Shown here: positions 1 through 12,414 of the stretch, in pieces | Position numbering within the stretch: position 1 is the stretch's first letter | Layout: the number at the start of each line of letters is the position of its first letter | Translations under genes and position numbers: made by a program | Notes under the pieces: generated by a model | Seen by the model: only the letters and a program-made list of their open reading frames with translations | Databases searched by the model: none | Told to the model about the DNA's origin: nothing | Origin: Athripsodes cinereus | Taxonomy: Eukaryota > Arthropoda > Insecta > Trichoptera > Leptoceridae | Length of the DNA: 64,000 bases | NCBI GenBank assembly: GCA_947579605.1 | Contig: OX388312.1 | Span: 28,853,313 to 28,917,312 of the forward strand | Direction: 5' to 3'

Positions 1-471
1 ATTTAAAAGTGATGGAGTTAATGAAAAGTATTTGAATTTGTTGCACGACTTTATCAATACAAGTATCTAACCAACAATTAGTGTGGGGGCAGAAAGAGCC
101 TTTTCGGTCGCTGGCTACATATGTAGTTCCTTAAGAAGTATCTTGGAAGATAACACCATTAATGCTATTTTTTTATAAATCATTTTTCTAAAAAGAGAAG
201 TGACTTTTCATTTGATATTTTAAAATTTGTTCCATAACACTTGATTGATTAGACAATGAATTAGTAAGATAAATTAAAGACTAATAGTACCTATAGTTAG
301 TTATGTCAAATTCATATATGATAGTATAGTTATTTATGTTATATTCAATTATGTACAGTAAGATGTTGTTATTTTTTGCAATTTTTAATAATCCAGCGGG
401 ATTCCGCTGGATTGGAGTCAATCCAGCAGAAATCCCGCGGGATTGAAAACGGTGCGGGATTGCAATCCCTA
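1..471 (+). mobile_element. hAT-type transposon, 3' part, inside an ABCG intron
   Basis: The first 237 bases encode a decayed hAT transposase C-terminus (separate entry). About 230 bases of non-coding DNA follow and end in a cluster of short palindromes finishing with GGGATTGCAATCCC at 456-469 and TA at 470-471. Read inward on the minus strand the end is TAGGGATTGCA, which fits the loose hAT terminal pattern (YARNG then AT-rich). A CCAGCGG/CCGCTGG stem (393-410) and the palindrome AATCCCGCGGGATT (431-444) look like subterminal repeats. The left end is outside the window, so the 8-bp target duplication cannot be tested; its right copy would be GCACCAAT (472-479). The element lies in the intron just upstream of the first visible ABCG exon. 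Confidence 0.55.
2..237 (+). pseudogene. hAT transposase C-terminal fragment (dimerisation domain), broken
   Basis: Reading from base 2, the frame gives a stretch with VGAERAFSVAG, then SLRSILEDNTINAIF. This is the signature of the hAT C-terminal dimerisation domain (families usually show S-x-E-R-x-FS-x-AG, later L-x-x-x-x-v-n-x-l-x-F-L). An in-frame TAA at 68-70 interrupts it. The run of T at about 169-174 shifts the frame, after which KKRSDFSFDILKFVP continues to a TAA at 235-237. One stop and one frameshift mean no active transposase. The rest of the protein lies left of the window. Confidence 0.7.
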
Positions 472-565
472 GCACCAATATAATAAAGCAATAAAAAAAA
501 TAGTAAACTTTCTGATATTAGTTTTTTTTTAATTGTAGCTTTTAATAATAAAACTTTTCTTTCAG

Positions 566-3500
566 GACTACCGGCATCGGAGGCAGCATCACCATGAATG
601 GCCGTGAGAGGGATCCATCCCAGTTCAGGAAGTTGTCTTGCTATATCATGCAGGATAATCAACTGCACAATAACCTTACAGTAGAAGAAGCCATGTCCGT
701 CGCTACTAGCCTCAAACTACCGTCCAGCATGCCAAAGACTGATAAGGCAGATGCTGTAAGTTTTATTTGCTTTAACTCGTAAAAGATTGAGGATTATTAA
801 CCTTATGTTCGATACCTGATGACACAGGCATTTTGTGCATTCTTCATCTTCTTTCTCCATTTGACGCTTCATTCTGGAGCACAGGGCAGAAACCTGCTAT
901 CTTCATTGATAGTGATTCTGTGCTAATTAAGATACTCTTTCTAATGACATTACTGATGTTCTTAAATCAAAATTTGGTCTTACAACAACAACAAAGCCTA
1001 ACAACAACATGCAACAAATAAACAAACAAAAAAAGAACAACAAACCGAAAAATAGCAAAATAAAGGGCAAAAAGGCATAGTCTGTGGTGAAAAAGGGTCG
1101 CCCAGACAATTGGAAACCTTATGGGTGAATGAAAAGTGTTCTTCTACAGAATAGGTCTTCTTATTTGTGTTTTGAAATTAATCTATGTAGATTTTTGATT
1201 AGTCTTGAAATAAAGAATCTATTATCCGAATATAAAATAATTTTTTGACGTTTGTATTTTGCAGACTGAAGAAATCTTAAGCACATTGGGTCTGTTGGAG
1301 CATCGCAAAACAATGACATCCAACCTGTCTGGTGGTCAGAAGAAGCGTCTTTCCATTGCTCTGGAACTGGTCAACAATCCTCCCATCATGTTCTTCGATG
1401 AGCCTACATCTGGTCTGGACAGTTCCTCCTGCTTCCAATGCATCAACTTGCTGAAGGAGTTGTCCAGAGGGGGCAGAACTATCATCTGTACTATCCATCA
1501 GCCTTCCGCTAGATTATTTGAAATGTTTGATCATCTTTACACTTTAGCTGAGGGGCAGTGTGTATATCAAGGCAGCACTGATTGCTTGGGTAAGATTTCT
1601 TTATTTAATCATTTTTTTTCTTCAGATGATCAAGTTTAATTTTTAATCTATTAAAAACAGATTGAATCAAGATACAGGAATATTTTATAAGTGAATAGAT
1701 TAAATATTGTTTTTACAATGCATGTAATTGTTTGAATGTAATTGTAAGTTGTTTGAATGGTTTAGATGTGTCCTGTGATTGGCAATCTGAAAGGAGGTCT
1801 ATAAGAACATTATAAGTTGAATATCTGAGAAATTTTACAGAATCACAAAATAAAGTTATATCACTTAAATAGCCTGTGGTAAGTAGAGATTTATTTGTGA
1901 TTTATGAAAGTGTATATTTGCTATGAAAGATTTTTATACATAGACCTTATTTTTTTCTGCTTCAATTGTAATGAATTTTTCCACATGGATCAGATTGACG
2001 AAATGACAAACTTTTTTACTTACAGTTAATTGGTTGGGAAGCCTCAGCCTGCAGTGTCCATCATACCACAATCCAGCATCATTCATCATTGAAGTGTCCT
2101 GTGGGGAATATGGAGATAACACACAAAAACTAGTTAGGGCTATTGAAAATGGCAAAAAGGATATAAGGTTAGACTAATCCTATTCATTGTGTGTGATAAT
2201 ATCTTCTTCTTAATTGTACAAATCTTCATCAATATTAATCAACTGGTTCAAGTGATAAGAATTATCAAATTGATCTTTTTTTATTATGCAATACTGATTT
2301 GGGTGTATTATGTAGCATTTGGAAATTTTATTATTTTTTTCTCTTCTTAGAAATGCTAACTTCCCAGGATTGAAGAACTTTGAGATGAAGAGCAAGAATT
2401 GCATTGAGGATGCGCTCAACCCTCAGACCAACGGCTTAGCGAAAAATGAGATGCCCCTGGTCACAGTTGACAAACTGAGCAAGGAGAATGGCAATGGACT
2501 GCCAAATAATTTGATCTTTGCAGCCAATGATATTATCAAAGGTTAGTTACAAGGGAATATTATAAACATTATTATAGTTTATTGACCTTACATTACTTAA
2601 AATATTTTTGAATTTTTGACTATCGGTTGTCGGAAATAGGATTCAGAAGTGTAGATGTTGATCATTTTTGGATTTCAACCAATAAACTATTTAACCATTG
2701 TGAATTGGGAATGTTGAAACTGTGTCATGCATTCCTAAAGAAAATTTACATATTTGTGCCTTCCTTCCTATAGTCACTACCTATTCAAATAGGTTGACTA
2801 GCGGTCTACAAGCTCACCTTGTAAGCAAGGGGTTGTGGATGCAATTCTCGGAGTGAACAGAATGTTTCTGCTCATTTTTCAGAATTGTATCGATGGGTAT
2901 GATTTATCTAAATGGTTTAAATCCTTTGAATGTGATTGTTCTCTACTGTATAATGCTTTGTTCTTTTCCAGGTGGAGACGGTATAGTGACCCTTGAGATG
3001 GAGAAGCAAGATAATGTAGACGTCCCCTTGTTGGATGACAATATTGGACAGAAATCTAGACGCTATCCCACCAGTGAATTCAAACAGTTCTGGGTTGTTC
3101 TCAAGAGGACACTGTTATTCAGCAGGAGAGATTGGGTAAGGGACATTAAAAGTAAAAAAAAAAATACTCAGTGGATTACTGTATTGACAATTTAAATAGA
3201 ATAGAACATAGATCCTTAGATTCAAAGACGTCCTAAATATTTATTCTGTTCTGTTTTATCTCTTTTTGGGTATTTTAAAAGATATTGTTGATCAAGTTAA
3301 ATTTTGATTGAAATCTGCATTTATACAGCTAATGAAATTATCCCTAGGACACTTGAGCTAGTTACAAACAAATATGTTTTGTGTTTGGAAATTTTCCTAC
3401 TCCCTAAAATGGAAGTTTTCATAAGTCATTGATCGATAAACTTTGTTTTGAAGAAAATTTAAGTATGTACTTAGGTATCTAAACATCTTAAATAAGTAGA

Positions 3501-6500
3501 AAATGGTAAATAAACAAAATGTATGTGCTGTGAAAAAAGACAGGATAAAAACCTCATGCTCCTAAGTCTTTAAAATCATGCTATCGACTATCCCATTCTT
3601 ATTAGAAAACCTATCAAGGACCTATAGTGTTCCTTAGTTTTATGTACATCTTTTAGTAACCATATGTATTGTATTGTTTCCAGACTCTCATGTATCTGCG
3701 TCTGTTTGCCCATATCCTGGTTGGTATTCTGATTGGTGCCCTGTACTATGACATTGGTAATGATGGTGCTAAGGTCCTCTCTAATTTAGGTTTCCTCTTC
3801 TTCAACATGTTGTTCCTCATGTATACTTCCATGACCATCACCATCCTCAGTTGTAAGTATAATATTGCATACCTTGTTACTGTTTAGTTCCGTATTTTAT
3901 GATGAACAACTTGTTTAGGCAACATTTTATGTTCACTTTACTATCCAGAAATTGTCATTATTTTATCTGATTTATGCTGTCTCAGGTGGCATATTTATTT
4001 ATTTGTACTCAATCTTAGGTATCATTATTATTATTATAAAAATGTCATACTGCACTGAGACCATAACAGCTTTTTGCCAAGGCAATCTCAGCAGGAATTT
4101 CTGTATATCTCTCCAATACTGATTCAATTGCACAACATCTTGACTATTAGTGTCAAAAATATCTCCTATCTTGCATGTCACTGGACTCTGAGGGCACTCC
4201 AGAAGGCAGAATACACATTAAGATATCCTTTTATTGCTATGTTCCAAAATTGATTTATATATGACAGCATATGAAAGTGATTTGTCTGATTAAAATGAGT
4301 TGCATACCTTAAAAAACATTCAATGATGAATTGAACATTTTTTATTTTTTGTTTTTATATATAAATACTTTTTTTATATTTCAGTCCCTCTGGAAATGCC
4401 TGTACTACTGAAAGAGAATTTCAATCGCTGGTATTCCTTACGGTCCTATTACCTCGCCATAACAATCTCTGATATTCCATTCCAAGTAAGTTAGCCAATA
4501 TTTTATATTTTTCAACTTAATCAACTGCTTTTTTTAGAAATTGTTTATCAGTTTCTGTAGAAAAGTGACACCTTTTAATCAAAAATAATTCAAGTCTTAT
4601 TTAGATAGATATAATATGTAGAAAAAATGACTTTGTGGTTTTAAGTTTAGTAACTTTCTTTGTGTTCGGATTTTTTTGCATTAGAAAGATGAAAGTAGAT
4701 TTTAAGAAAGAGACGGGACTTGTCCTCATGAGGTATAATACCTATTTATATGTATTTTTAGTGATAATGTATGTATTAAATGACTTCTTGTGTTGTATAA
4801 ACTGTATGTATGTAAAAATATATATATACCACAGGCTTACGAAAAGTTACTTCTAAAGTATTTTACATTCCCCTGATGATGAGAGTGGAAGCTCTTGAAA
4901 GCCAGCTCGCGTCACTGTAGAAATCCTAAATATAAGTTTTTTATTTTTAATAATTTAAGACGAACTTCCACCAAGTACAATTGGTTGACAACATTGATTT
5001 TTAACCTATTTCTAGCAACATGTTTTATTCAAAAAGATTATGTAAATTGGTTAAATATTTTAACTTTAGGATATCAACTACCATAAGTGCCCTGAATAAA
5101 GTAATGATTAGTTGGAAATCACTTGTTCTATGTAAAATGTGAAGCATATCCTTTGGATGAAGCTAACCAGACCATAATATTATTTGTATGTATGTTTCTA
5201 GGCCATCTTCTGTATAATCTACGTGGTGCTTGTATATCTGATGACCTCACAACCTTTGGAATGGTTCAGGTTCTCCATGTTTCTCTCTGCCTGCCTGCTC
5301 ATCTCCTTTGTGGCTCAGAGTGTGGGACTTGTAGTGGGAGCTGCCATGAATGTTCAGGTAAAATACATACAATTTTTTTATTAATCTTAATTAGTAAATA
5401 TATTATGCCTAAATAATATCCCTCACTCTGAATGGAGGAGGCTGGTTCCTGCCTTGTGCTTCCAAGAGAAGCATTGAGGGCAATGATTATATCCCTTGAC
5501 AGTACTTATTGAGTTTCTGTTGTACACGGTACATCAGCAATAACACATAGTACATATGTATCTCCAATATTTCGGAAAACTTTTTTCTACCATATTTAGA
5601 TACCAATTCAACATTGCCAATTCTTAACAAAACAGCTCTTGTAAGTTGTCCAATCATTATGGCGACTAACCGCCTCTGTTTTCCATTAAATATAACAAAT
5701 TACATTATGATGTGGAGAAATTTTGTGTAAGAAACTGAAATATTGTATTGTTTTTTCCAGAACGGTGTCTTCTTAGCCCCTGTGATGTCTGTACCATTCC
5801 TGCTGTTCTCTGGATTCTTTGTATCATTTGACGCTATTCCCGTATACCTGCGCTGGATCACATATCTTTCCTACATCAGATATGGTTTCGAGGGAACAGC
5901 CCTCGCTACATATTCCTTTGATAGGGAAAAGCTTAAGTGTCATCAGGTAAATTACATATTCACATTTTCCTATAGAATATTTATTTCTTTACTATAAAGT
6001 CAATGTTTTCTGGGACTTCTAGCAAATTCATAATTAAAAAAAAAATTTCAGTGTCTATTTTCCCAAAAATCATAGTTTTGTTAATATTTTTTTTACTTTT
6101 TGCTTATCTTTTGATGTCATCATTATTTAGTCATTCTACAGATAGAGTTTGATTACCAATGATGTTTTGAGTTTTTGAAAATCTTTGGTATGCAAACTTC
6201 CTTACATCAAAATATACTAATTGAATGTTTAAGTTTTAAAATGGTATCTACATACAAATTTGTTTGAGTTACCATTTTTATTTTGCAGTGCATTCACTGG
6301 TACACAAGTTTGGTAGTGTAAAAAAAATTTAAAAGATGAAATCTTTGAAAGCTATAAATATTTGTGTTATAAATAACCTTGCGGAGTTCCTGGGAGAAAA
6401 AAATAAGTCTTCCTCCCGGGGGCAAAAAATAGGTCTCCACTTTTTTCTGTAAGTTCACAAAAGTCCTGTAAAAGGTTGGTATTCTTAAAACTTCACGTAT

Positions 6501-6863
6501 ACGTCATTTAACATTTACAATTAAGCGATGAGGCATGCTACATATTGTGAATGTTTTATTTTTTATTGTCACAGAGAAGACAATTTGCTTGTCTTTGACT
6601 TGCTGTTAGTCTGGTGGTTGTCCCACTTGTGGGAAACGCCCTGATGGAATAGTAGAGGTAATATAACAGTACAGTAATAACTTATTTTTATTTACTTGTT
6701 TCAGGCTTATTGTCACTTCAAATCCCCAGAAACAACACTTGAAGAGTTGGACATGTTGGACGCCAACTACAGTTTGGACATTGCTGCTCTCTGCCTCATA
6801 TTCGTTATACTGAGAATCTCAGCCTTCCTGTTCTTGAGGTGGAAACTCAAGTCAAACAGATAA
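566..6863 (+). CDS. ABCG half-transporter (ABCG1/ABCG4-like), last ten coding exons
   Basis: Exons: 566-755, 1265-1589, 2026-2167, 2351-2541, 2972-3135, 3684-3852, 4385-4485, 5202-5357, 5761-5946, 6705-6863 (stop TAA 6861-6863). Every junction is GT-AG and the phases join into one frame of about 593 residues. Order: end of the nucleotide-binding domain with the Q-loop (YIMQD), ABC signature LSGGQKKR, Walker [13 protein letters not shown] and H-loop TIHQPSA; then [12 protein letters not shown], a variable linker, and the ABCG membrane domain with about six hydrophobic segments ([30 protein letters not shown] are family landmarks). Walker A and the N-terminus lie in exons left of the window. 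ABCG proteins of this type are reverse-topology half-transporters that act as dimers and export lipids or other hydrophobic compounds; the substrate here is unknown. No frameshift or lost catalytic motif is visible. Introns hold SINE and ribozyme-bearing repeats. A start codon cannot be chosen inside the window. Confidence 0.93.
4015..4225 (-). pseudogene. Protein-like remnant inside ABCG intron 6, probably a transposon 3' end
   Basis: The minus strand of the intron between 3852 and 4385 carries an open stretch with a protein-like composition ([19 protein letters not shown], then [18 protein letters not shown]). It runs into an ATA/ATT-rich tail at 4015-4045 that looks like a LINE 3' tail. 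I do not recognise the domain. No splice sites connect it to the transporter, which is on the other strand. Confidence 0.3.
4860..5000 (+). mobile_element. Hammerhead-bearing Penelope-like repeat, copy in ABCG intron 7
   Basis: This copy starts with a hammerhead core (4867-4914) and continues through AT-rich DNA to GAACTTCCACCAAG at 4963-4976. The same order (ribozyme, 100-130 AT-rich bases, then ATGAACTTCCACCAAG plus CGGTCGA) is found on the minus strand at 27130-27270 and on the plus strand at 35783-35935, so this is one dispersed family. It sits between exons 7 and 8, in the sense orientation, so the transporter pre-mRNA carries the ribozyme. No coding part is present. Confidence 0.65.
4867..4914 (+). 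ncRNA. Hammerhead ribozyme, copy 1 (core intact, stem I decayed)
   Basis: Core CTGATGA (4873-4879) and GAAA (4897-4900) flank a stem II of GAGAG(T) with a GGAA loop and GCTCTT. Stem III is AGC/GCT (4900-4902 with 4905-4907, loop CA). The predicted cleavage base is C4908. Unlike copy 2, stem I is poor: the bases before the core (ATTCCC) barely match GCGTC after the cleavage site. All universally conserved core bases are present, but activity is doubtful without stem I. Confidence 0.6.
5415..5480 (+). repeat. 3' tail of dispersed repeat family C
   Basis: The sequence around CTGAATGGAGGAGGCTGG, then CCTGCC and GCATTGAGGG, matches the tail of the copy at 28520-28575. There the same words run into a GAT microsatellite. 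Only the tail is present, inside the ABCG intron after exon 8. Confidence 0.45.
6365..6665 (+). mobile_element. SINE A (tRNA-headed), degenerate copy in the last ABCG intron
   Basis: Diverged copy of the SINE seen in full at 16739-16992 and 60251-60500. Recognisable blocks: GTCCTGTAAAAGG, GCGATGAGGCATGC, AGAGAAGACA, and the 3' end CCCACTTGTGGGAAACG with TGATGGAATAGTAG. It ends 40 bases before the acceptor of the last coding exon. Confidence 0.7.
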
Positions 6864-7364
6864 ATCAATTGTAATCAATCTATCTATAGCTATTTATAAT
6901 ATATTTTTAGTACTTTTGTATGATCTACGACATTCATTTGCTAAGAAAATATTAAAATATTTGCATAATATGACTGTATCTACACCTAAAGCTGAAAATG
7001 AATGAGCAAATGTCTTCTTTCTTTTTTACCCCTATTATAAATATAGGCAAAAGAAAAAGACATTATGAGTTATTTCTTTTTCTTTATTTAGGAAGGGACG
7101 AAAAGAGATAAAACTATTGGTTCATTTTCAAATGGACAGGAGTTTTTAAGTATGGTTATTCTCAGGTGTGGTCAAATTTTAATGTGTGCAATATTGAAGT
7201 GTCGTGATTTCATCTATACATAGGGTTATTTTCTATCTTTATAAATATTATTCATGTATGTGAGTGTTAAATTATTTTTTGAAGATTATTATCAAATTTA
7301 TTCATAAAAATCTATTTCAAAAAATGTCTTTCATGAAAGAGCATAAATATAATCATATAAATTG

Positions 7365-7456
7365 ATAGATAGAAGGAAGTGGCGCTCGATCCTTTCTGCC
7401 TACCCCGCGAGGGAAGCGGCGTGATGGTATGTATGTATGTATGTATGTATGTATAA
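7365..7456 (+). mobile_element. RTE-like LINE, last codons and 3' tail
   Basis: In one frame the sequence reads KWRSILSAYPARE, which corresponds to the conserved C-terminal end of RTE-type ORF2 (compare GSVFFAYPTWDMT encoded on the minus strand at 23180-23220). It is followed by GCGGCGTGATGGTATG and a (GTAT)n microsatellite, the usual kind of tail for this clade. The rest of the element is missing (5' truncation). Confidence 0.6.
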
Positions 7457-9599
7457 ATTGTTGTTTGATAGAGATTTATCAGATATTCAAAAAGTTGTTT
7501 TTTTTTGCAGTTCTTAAGTTGACACATACTTACACCACTTTCACAAATAAATAAAAACAGGCAAAAAAAATTGATCACAAGATTGATCCTGATTATTTAA
7601 AATACTTTTATTTTTTCTACTTTGTTATTTGTGCATTTTTTTTAAACTTTTTTTTAGTTCTCAGTCAATGATAGATTATGCTTAATACATATTCGTATAA
7701 CTTATTTCTTTTATCGTGTTGAACCTAAATATGTCTCCAGTACCGAGCCAATTGCACAACAGCTGGAGATGTGTCAAAATTATCTCTCATTGTACATGAA
7801 TAATTAGATTATATAAACTTTTCTATTTCATTGTTTAAAATATGTGAAGTAAAAAAATTGCAAGTGCCAATTGCAATTTCTCGTTCCTTCCTGGTTTAAA
7901 ATAATTATTATTAATGTATATGTGTCTTTTCTAAATATATAACATTTTTATAGGTACATACATTATATTATTATGTACTAATTTGATATTAATGTACCAG
8001 TAGCTAGATGTTTAGCAGTACATATTATGTAATTCTGTATGTTAGAAGGAAACAGCAGTAACATTAACTGTAGATTGTCACTTTTTGTCACAACTATCCA
8101 CAGATTTTACATCGGTGGTGAGAATTGTCTATGTAAATTGACAGATGCATTGTCTCTGACATAGAACAGTATATAAACTGGAGTATTCTGCAAAAGCAAG
8201 CCAGTTGCTGTTTGGTGTGTACCAGAGCCAGTGATCTTCAAGAAAGCCAACCGTACAGTTGATTGTCTATCAAAGAAGACTATGTGTTACTATTGCTTTC
8301 ATCTTTTTTGAAATACAAATGATATCAAATCAAAACGCAGAAACCTGTCATGTATTTTTATCTATGGATATTGTAAAATGTACCTAATGCGTTTTCAACA
8401 TAGATGAATAAGCTGCCAGAAAAGGCAAAATGAGGATGTACAACACTATAAAGTTCATTTGACATTGACAGTTCAGTTTACCTCTAACAAACAGAATTAT
8501 TTCTACACAATTTATATATAATTGGTTTGTGATATTTATCCATTTTATAATAATATTGTCAATAAGTCTGTGTGAATTACGTTTAAACTAATATTCTTAT
8601 AACATAAGGTCTAGTTATGTACTATGTTTTAGCATCTGTGATGTCATATTAATTTTGTCTATGAACATACATACAATATACTTTGCAATATTGAGTTATC
8701 TATCTGAGAAACATCTTAATATCTAAACAACGGATTAAAAAAAAAATTGAAGTAAAATAATGTAATACTGCAATCCTCATTGTGGATACATAATTATTTT
8801 TATTTTCTATACATATATTAAATTCATGAAATAGAGACAGAAAATTGTTGATACATAATTTAAAAGGAAAAAATCCCAAGATGTATATAAATTTTAAACT
8901 TTTATAATTAATGTTTTATTGTGCTTAACTCATACATTTTTGAAAGTTAACTCATACATTTTTTAAAAAAGCATTATAAATGTATAATCTGTATTTCTAT
9001 TATAACCTTTATCTAATATATTTTATAAATTTTATTATATTGCATTAATCATAGACACCCCTTATTGACTGACAGCAGTGTAATTATGAGAATTCCTACT
9101 TTTAGAGAGTAAAATTAAAATTACAATGAATGACAATTTACAGTAATTTTAAAAGGTATACAATAACAGTTTTGAATTACATTATTATAAGAATGTTAAT
9201 TTGAGTTTAAATTGGTCCAGGTTTTCTCGGTTACGCTGCTGTGTGTACTTATTGTATCGCATGAATTTATTATCTCTCTATTAGTTTATAACTCTGTATT
9301 GTCGCACATCGGTTACAGTGTTTTTTATAATAATCTATTTAAGTAAAACCCTTAACGAACGAACATGGTATATAAAAATAATGAGCTAAATAAAATATTG
9401 ATTTGGCTGCTTAGTATGTTTGTGGTATATTACGAATGTGGCGTGTTTTGCATCACATGTCCGAAAACTTGCCATAAAGAATGATCACGTTAATAATTAA
9501 ATTGTTAGATTGTAATAAATGGAAATGTGTTATGCAAGATTGTGTCAATTCAAAAACAAAAAAAATGTAGCGTTGCAATTCAAAGATAAAAATTATATT

Positions 9600-9850
9600 C
9601 TATGTATACCATCACACCATTACCCAAAAGTGGGTTAGTCAGAATATTAACCTCGTATAATAAATGTGCATGTTCTCTGCTTACTAATTGAAACTAAAAT
9701 AAAATCAGGACGGGTTGTATATCTCATTGCTGAATGGAAGATTTTAAATGCCTTATTTTCCAAATATCCACTTTTTACGGGACAATTGAAATCGTGCAGA
9801 AAAGAGTGGAAGATTTACTCTTTGACTGAAATTAGACTGAGCATATTCTC
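9600..9850 (-). mobile_element. SINE A, strongly diverged copy
   Basis: Minus-strand blocks resemble the SINE: ACCATCACACCATTAC then AAAAGTGGGTTAGTCAG corresponds to the 3' end, and ATTGCTGAATGGAAGATTTT to the middle. Many changes make this the oldest copy I would still call. Confidence 0.4.
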
Positions 9851-10799
9851 GCTTTGCTAAAATAAAATATCCAATTGTCAAACCACGAAACCCATACAAC
9901 ACTTATTGGTGAGTCAATTAAAAATAATGATTATCTTACTATGAGGTTGGTGTGGCTCGTAGCATTGTTGCATAACACAATCCAATTGAGGTTTTTAAAG
10001 TATTTTTTAAGGATTCGCTAAGAGAAATTGTGCCTTAATGGTAAGACATGTAAAGTAGATACTGTTCTCTTGGCCAGACTTAAATAGGCCTGTATTATTA
10101 AAATGCCCTTTCTTATTGAAAATCATACGTACTGACAATTTTGATATTCGTTTATTAGATTTACTTTAAGGATTAAATTGGCATCTATGCCGACTGAATT
10201 ATATCTGATACTTCATAAAAATTATTTATATATTGAGAAAATTATCCTCGGAACTATATTTGTGCAATTCTGATTGAGCGGAAGAAATTTCGAAAAGACC
10301 GTTTTGGCTGTGAAGTAATGTAACCACAAAATAACTTTAAATTTGTTGGATGAAAACAGTTTTTAATAAATAAAAATAAAATTGTCTTATGTTACTATTT
10401 CTTGTGTCAAAACAATTTTTGAAAATAATGTATTTTTTGATTTTATTTGTTTCCTAGGTGTTATCAGATATTGACTTGATTTCTCTCTTGTATATTATGT
10501 ACATCGTGCCATCTCTTGAATTATTTTGTAAGTTGTGTGCTTATAATTTTTTTCAACAGATGGCAATGGTGTAAAGTTTTGCCTTAGGAAATGATAATTG
10601 TGAGTGTTTTCGAATTTAAAAGGATTATATTTTATTTATATTAATATTGATAAAATAAAACATTTAAAATAAGTATGATGAATATTGTGATGGAACTGTA
10701 AGTAAATGTTATAATATTTTAGATAATCTTTTTATATAACTTAATTGTAATTAAAGTTATATTTACATGATGAATAAAGTATGATTATTGAATAGATTA

Positions 10800-11366
10800 T
10801 TAATTTGTTTTAATTCAATATGTTATTCATTTGTATAGTAGGTTCATTAGTACCATCATATAGGTTCATTCATAACACCATGGCATTCCATGTGGAATAA
10901 TAATACATACTATGTAGGTATCCGTTAGGCACACGGTAGGTACAGGCAGCCGCACAGCATACACATACACTATTCTAACGTATATAACTTTTTTCTAAAA
11001 ACTCTCAAATGTGTGGACCTTTTTTTATCTCAATTATCATAATTTCAGAGATATGGTATACACACAAAATTTCTACCCCTTGGTCGCCTGATTTTCACCT
11101 TGATATAGAAAATTAAAATGTTACACAATCTCGTTCTTTTTGTTCAACAATTTTAGAGTAACTTATATTTATATTAAGGTTGTTTCTAGTTTAGTATATT
11201 TATTATTCTATGGACGGGAGAAACTTCTCACTTTGATGCCTATTGGATACGCCCACCCATGACTCTGATGTCATTGTTATAATATGGAATATGGTGTTAT
11301 TTAGTTAACAGGGCACAACATTTCTCACATTTTTTGTTTTCAATCTTATTCTATTTAATGTATAAT
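10800..11366. other. AT-rich intergenic DNA, nothing recognised
   Basis: No open frame of note, no repeat shared with the rest of the window that I could see. Confidence 0.4.
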
Positions 11367-11444
11367 TGTGTCGCTGAGTTTCGAAATCCGCTATAACACA
11401 TACATTTGAATGTGTTATAGCGGATTTCGAAACTCAGCGACACA
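11367..11444. repeat. Perfect 35-bp hairpin
   Basis: Bases 11367-11401 are the exact reverse complement of 11410-11444, with an 8-base loop. The arms contain the palindrome TTTCGAAA. No mismatch in 35 bp means the structure is recent or maintained. It could be a short foldback transposon or the stem of a hairpin RNA; nothing else around it helps to decide. Confidence 0.85.
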
Positions 11445-12094
11445 TATGTTGGGTCTATTGGTGTAGGTACATTAGTATCTAATAAATAAATATATATATA
11501 TATATAGGAACAGTGTATTGTTCTCATAGTACATGATATATCAGTATTAAAATCCTCTTATGGCTATTATATTCTCAAAGTAATCTCTACCTTGTTTTAA
11601 ATTATTCATCACAGCATCTCATACAAAGATACATATAGCAATAATTAGATATAATTATTATTATTTATATTCTGACACCTGACTTGACCATGTGCTCTGC
11701 AGATTAGGATGAATCTATAAACAAATACCTTCACATATGACTCAATTTAAATTAATTATACTTGATTATTAGGTATTGTTCAAAAGTAATTAAGGAACTT
11801 TAATTACGAGCATGCATAAGTTCACGTTATTGAACTTATGGTGATTATTTCACCTCAGGGCATACAACATTACAATAAAGTGTCATTTGTAGCTAGGCAT
11901 ACTGTATACTGTACCAAGGAACAAGTGCATACTTTATATTTAAAGGGTAATTTTACTGCTGTCATGTGCATGGTGTACAGACATGTGATCTTTTATTGAT
12001 TTATGGTAACATTAGATAAGCTGTACAGCTGTGAGTTTCTGCAGGAGTTGCTTTATTTGTAAGAATAAAATAATATGGAAATAATAATCTGGAC

Positions 12095-12165
12095 AATTTA
12101 TTGAGCGCCGTTTTGTGGTACAAACCACCGCAAGGGCGCATTAATGTTACTTTTGAAACTTTTTC
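12095..12165 (-). mobile_element. 3' tail of LINE family D
   Basis: On the minus strand: GCGCCC, then a GTGGT/ACCAC stem with a TTGT loop, then CGGCGC, then AATAAATTG. It matches the 3' ends of the family D copies at 31750-31830 and 38095-38140, which carry a stem of different sequence in the same place. Confidence 0.5.
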
Positions 12166-12414
12166 AGTCGCTGTGTGATTGACAAAGTAGTAGAAAGATA
12201 TCTTAATTGGTCGCAAGAAAATAAATTAATAAATAAATCATAAAATGATATAAATACTGGATGCAGTATTTAAATATGTCTTAGAATTTTAACCGGATAT
12301 AATATTTTTAAGAAAAATTATATTGTCATCATCCCATTGCAGCATTTTTCACGAGTGAGGTAGCTAGTAGAGGTACTGCACATAATAATAATTAATTATA
12401 ATAATAATATGGAT

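Larger units (their letters stand above)
6864..10800 (+). other. 3' flank or long 3' UTR of the ABCG gene
   Basis: No coding potential. AT-rich DNA with many possible AATAAA and ATTAAA signals, one of them at about 10771-10776, so the true poly(A) site cannot be chosen by eye. Two repeats are embedded: an RTE LINE tail (7365-7456) and a weak SINE A copy on the minus strand (9600-9850). A TATATAAA at 8170-8177 followed by CCAGTTGCTG might be a promoter fragment; nothing downstream supports a gene. Confidence 0.4.

Noticed and set aside
8165..8250. TATATAAA with a possible start site, as a solo LTR or promoter
   Set aside because: No paired LTR, target duplication or gene follows; too weak to list as a promoter.
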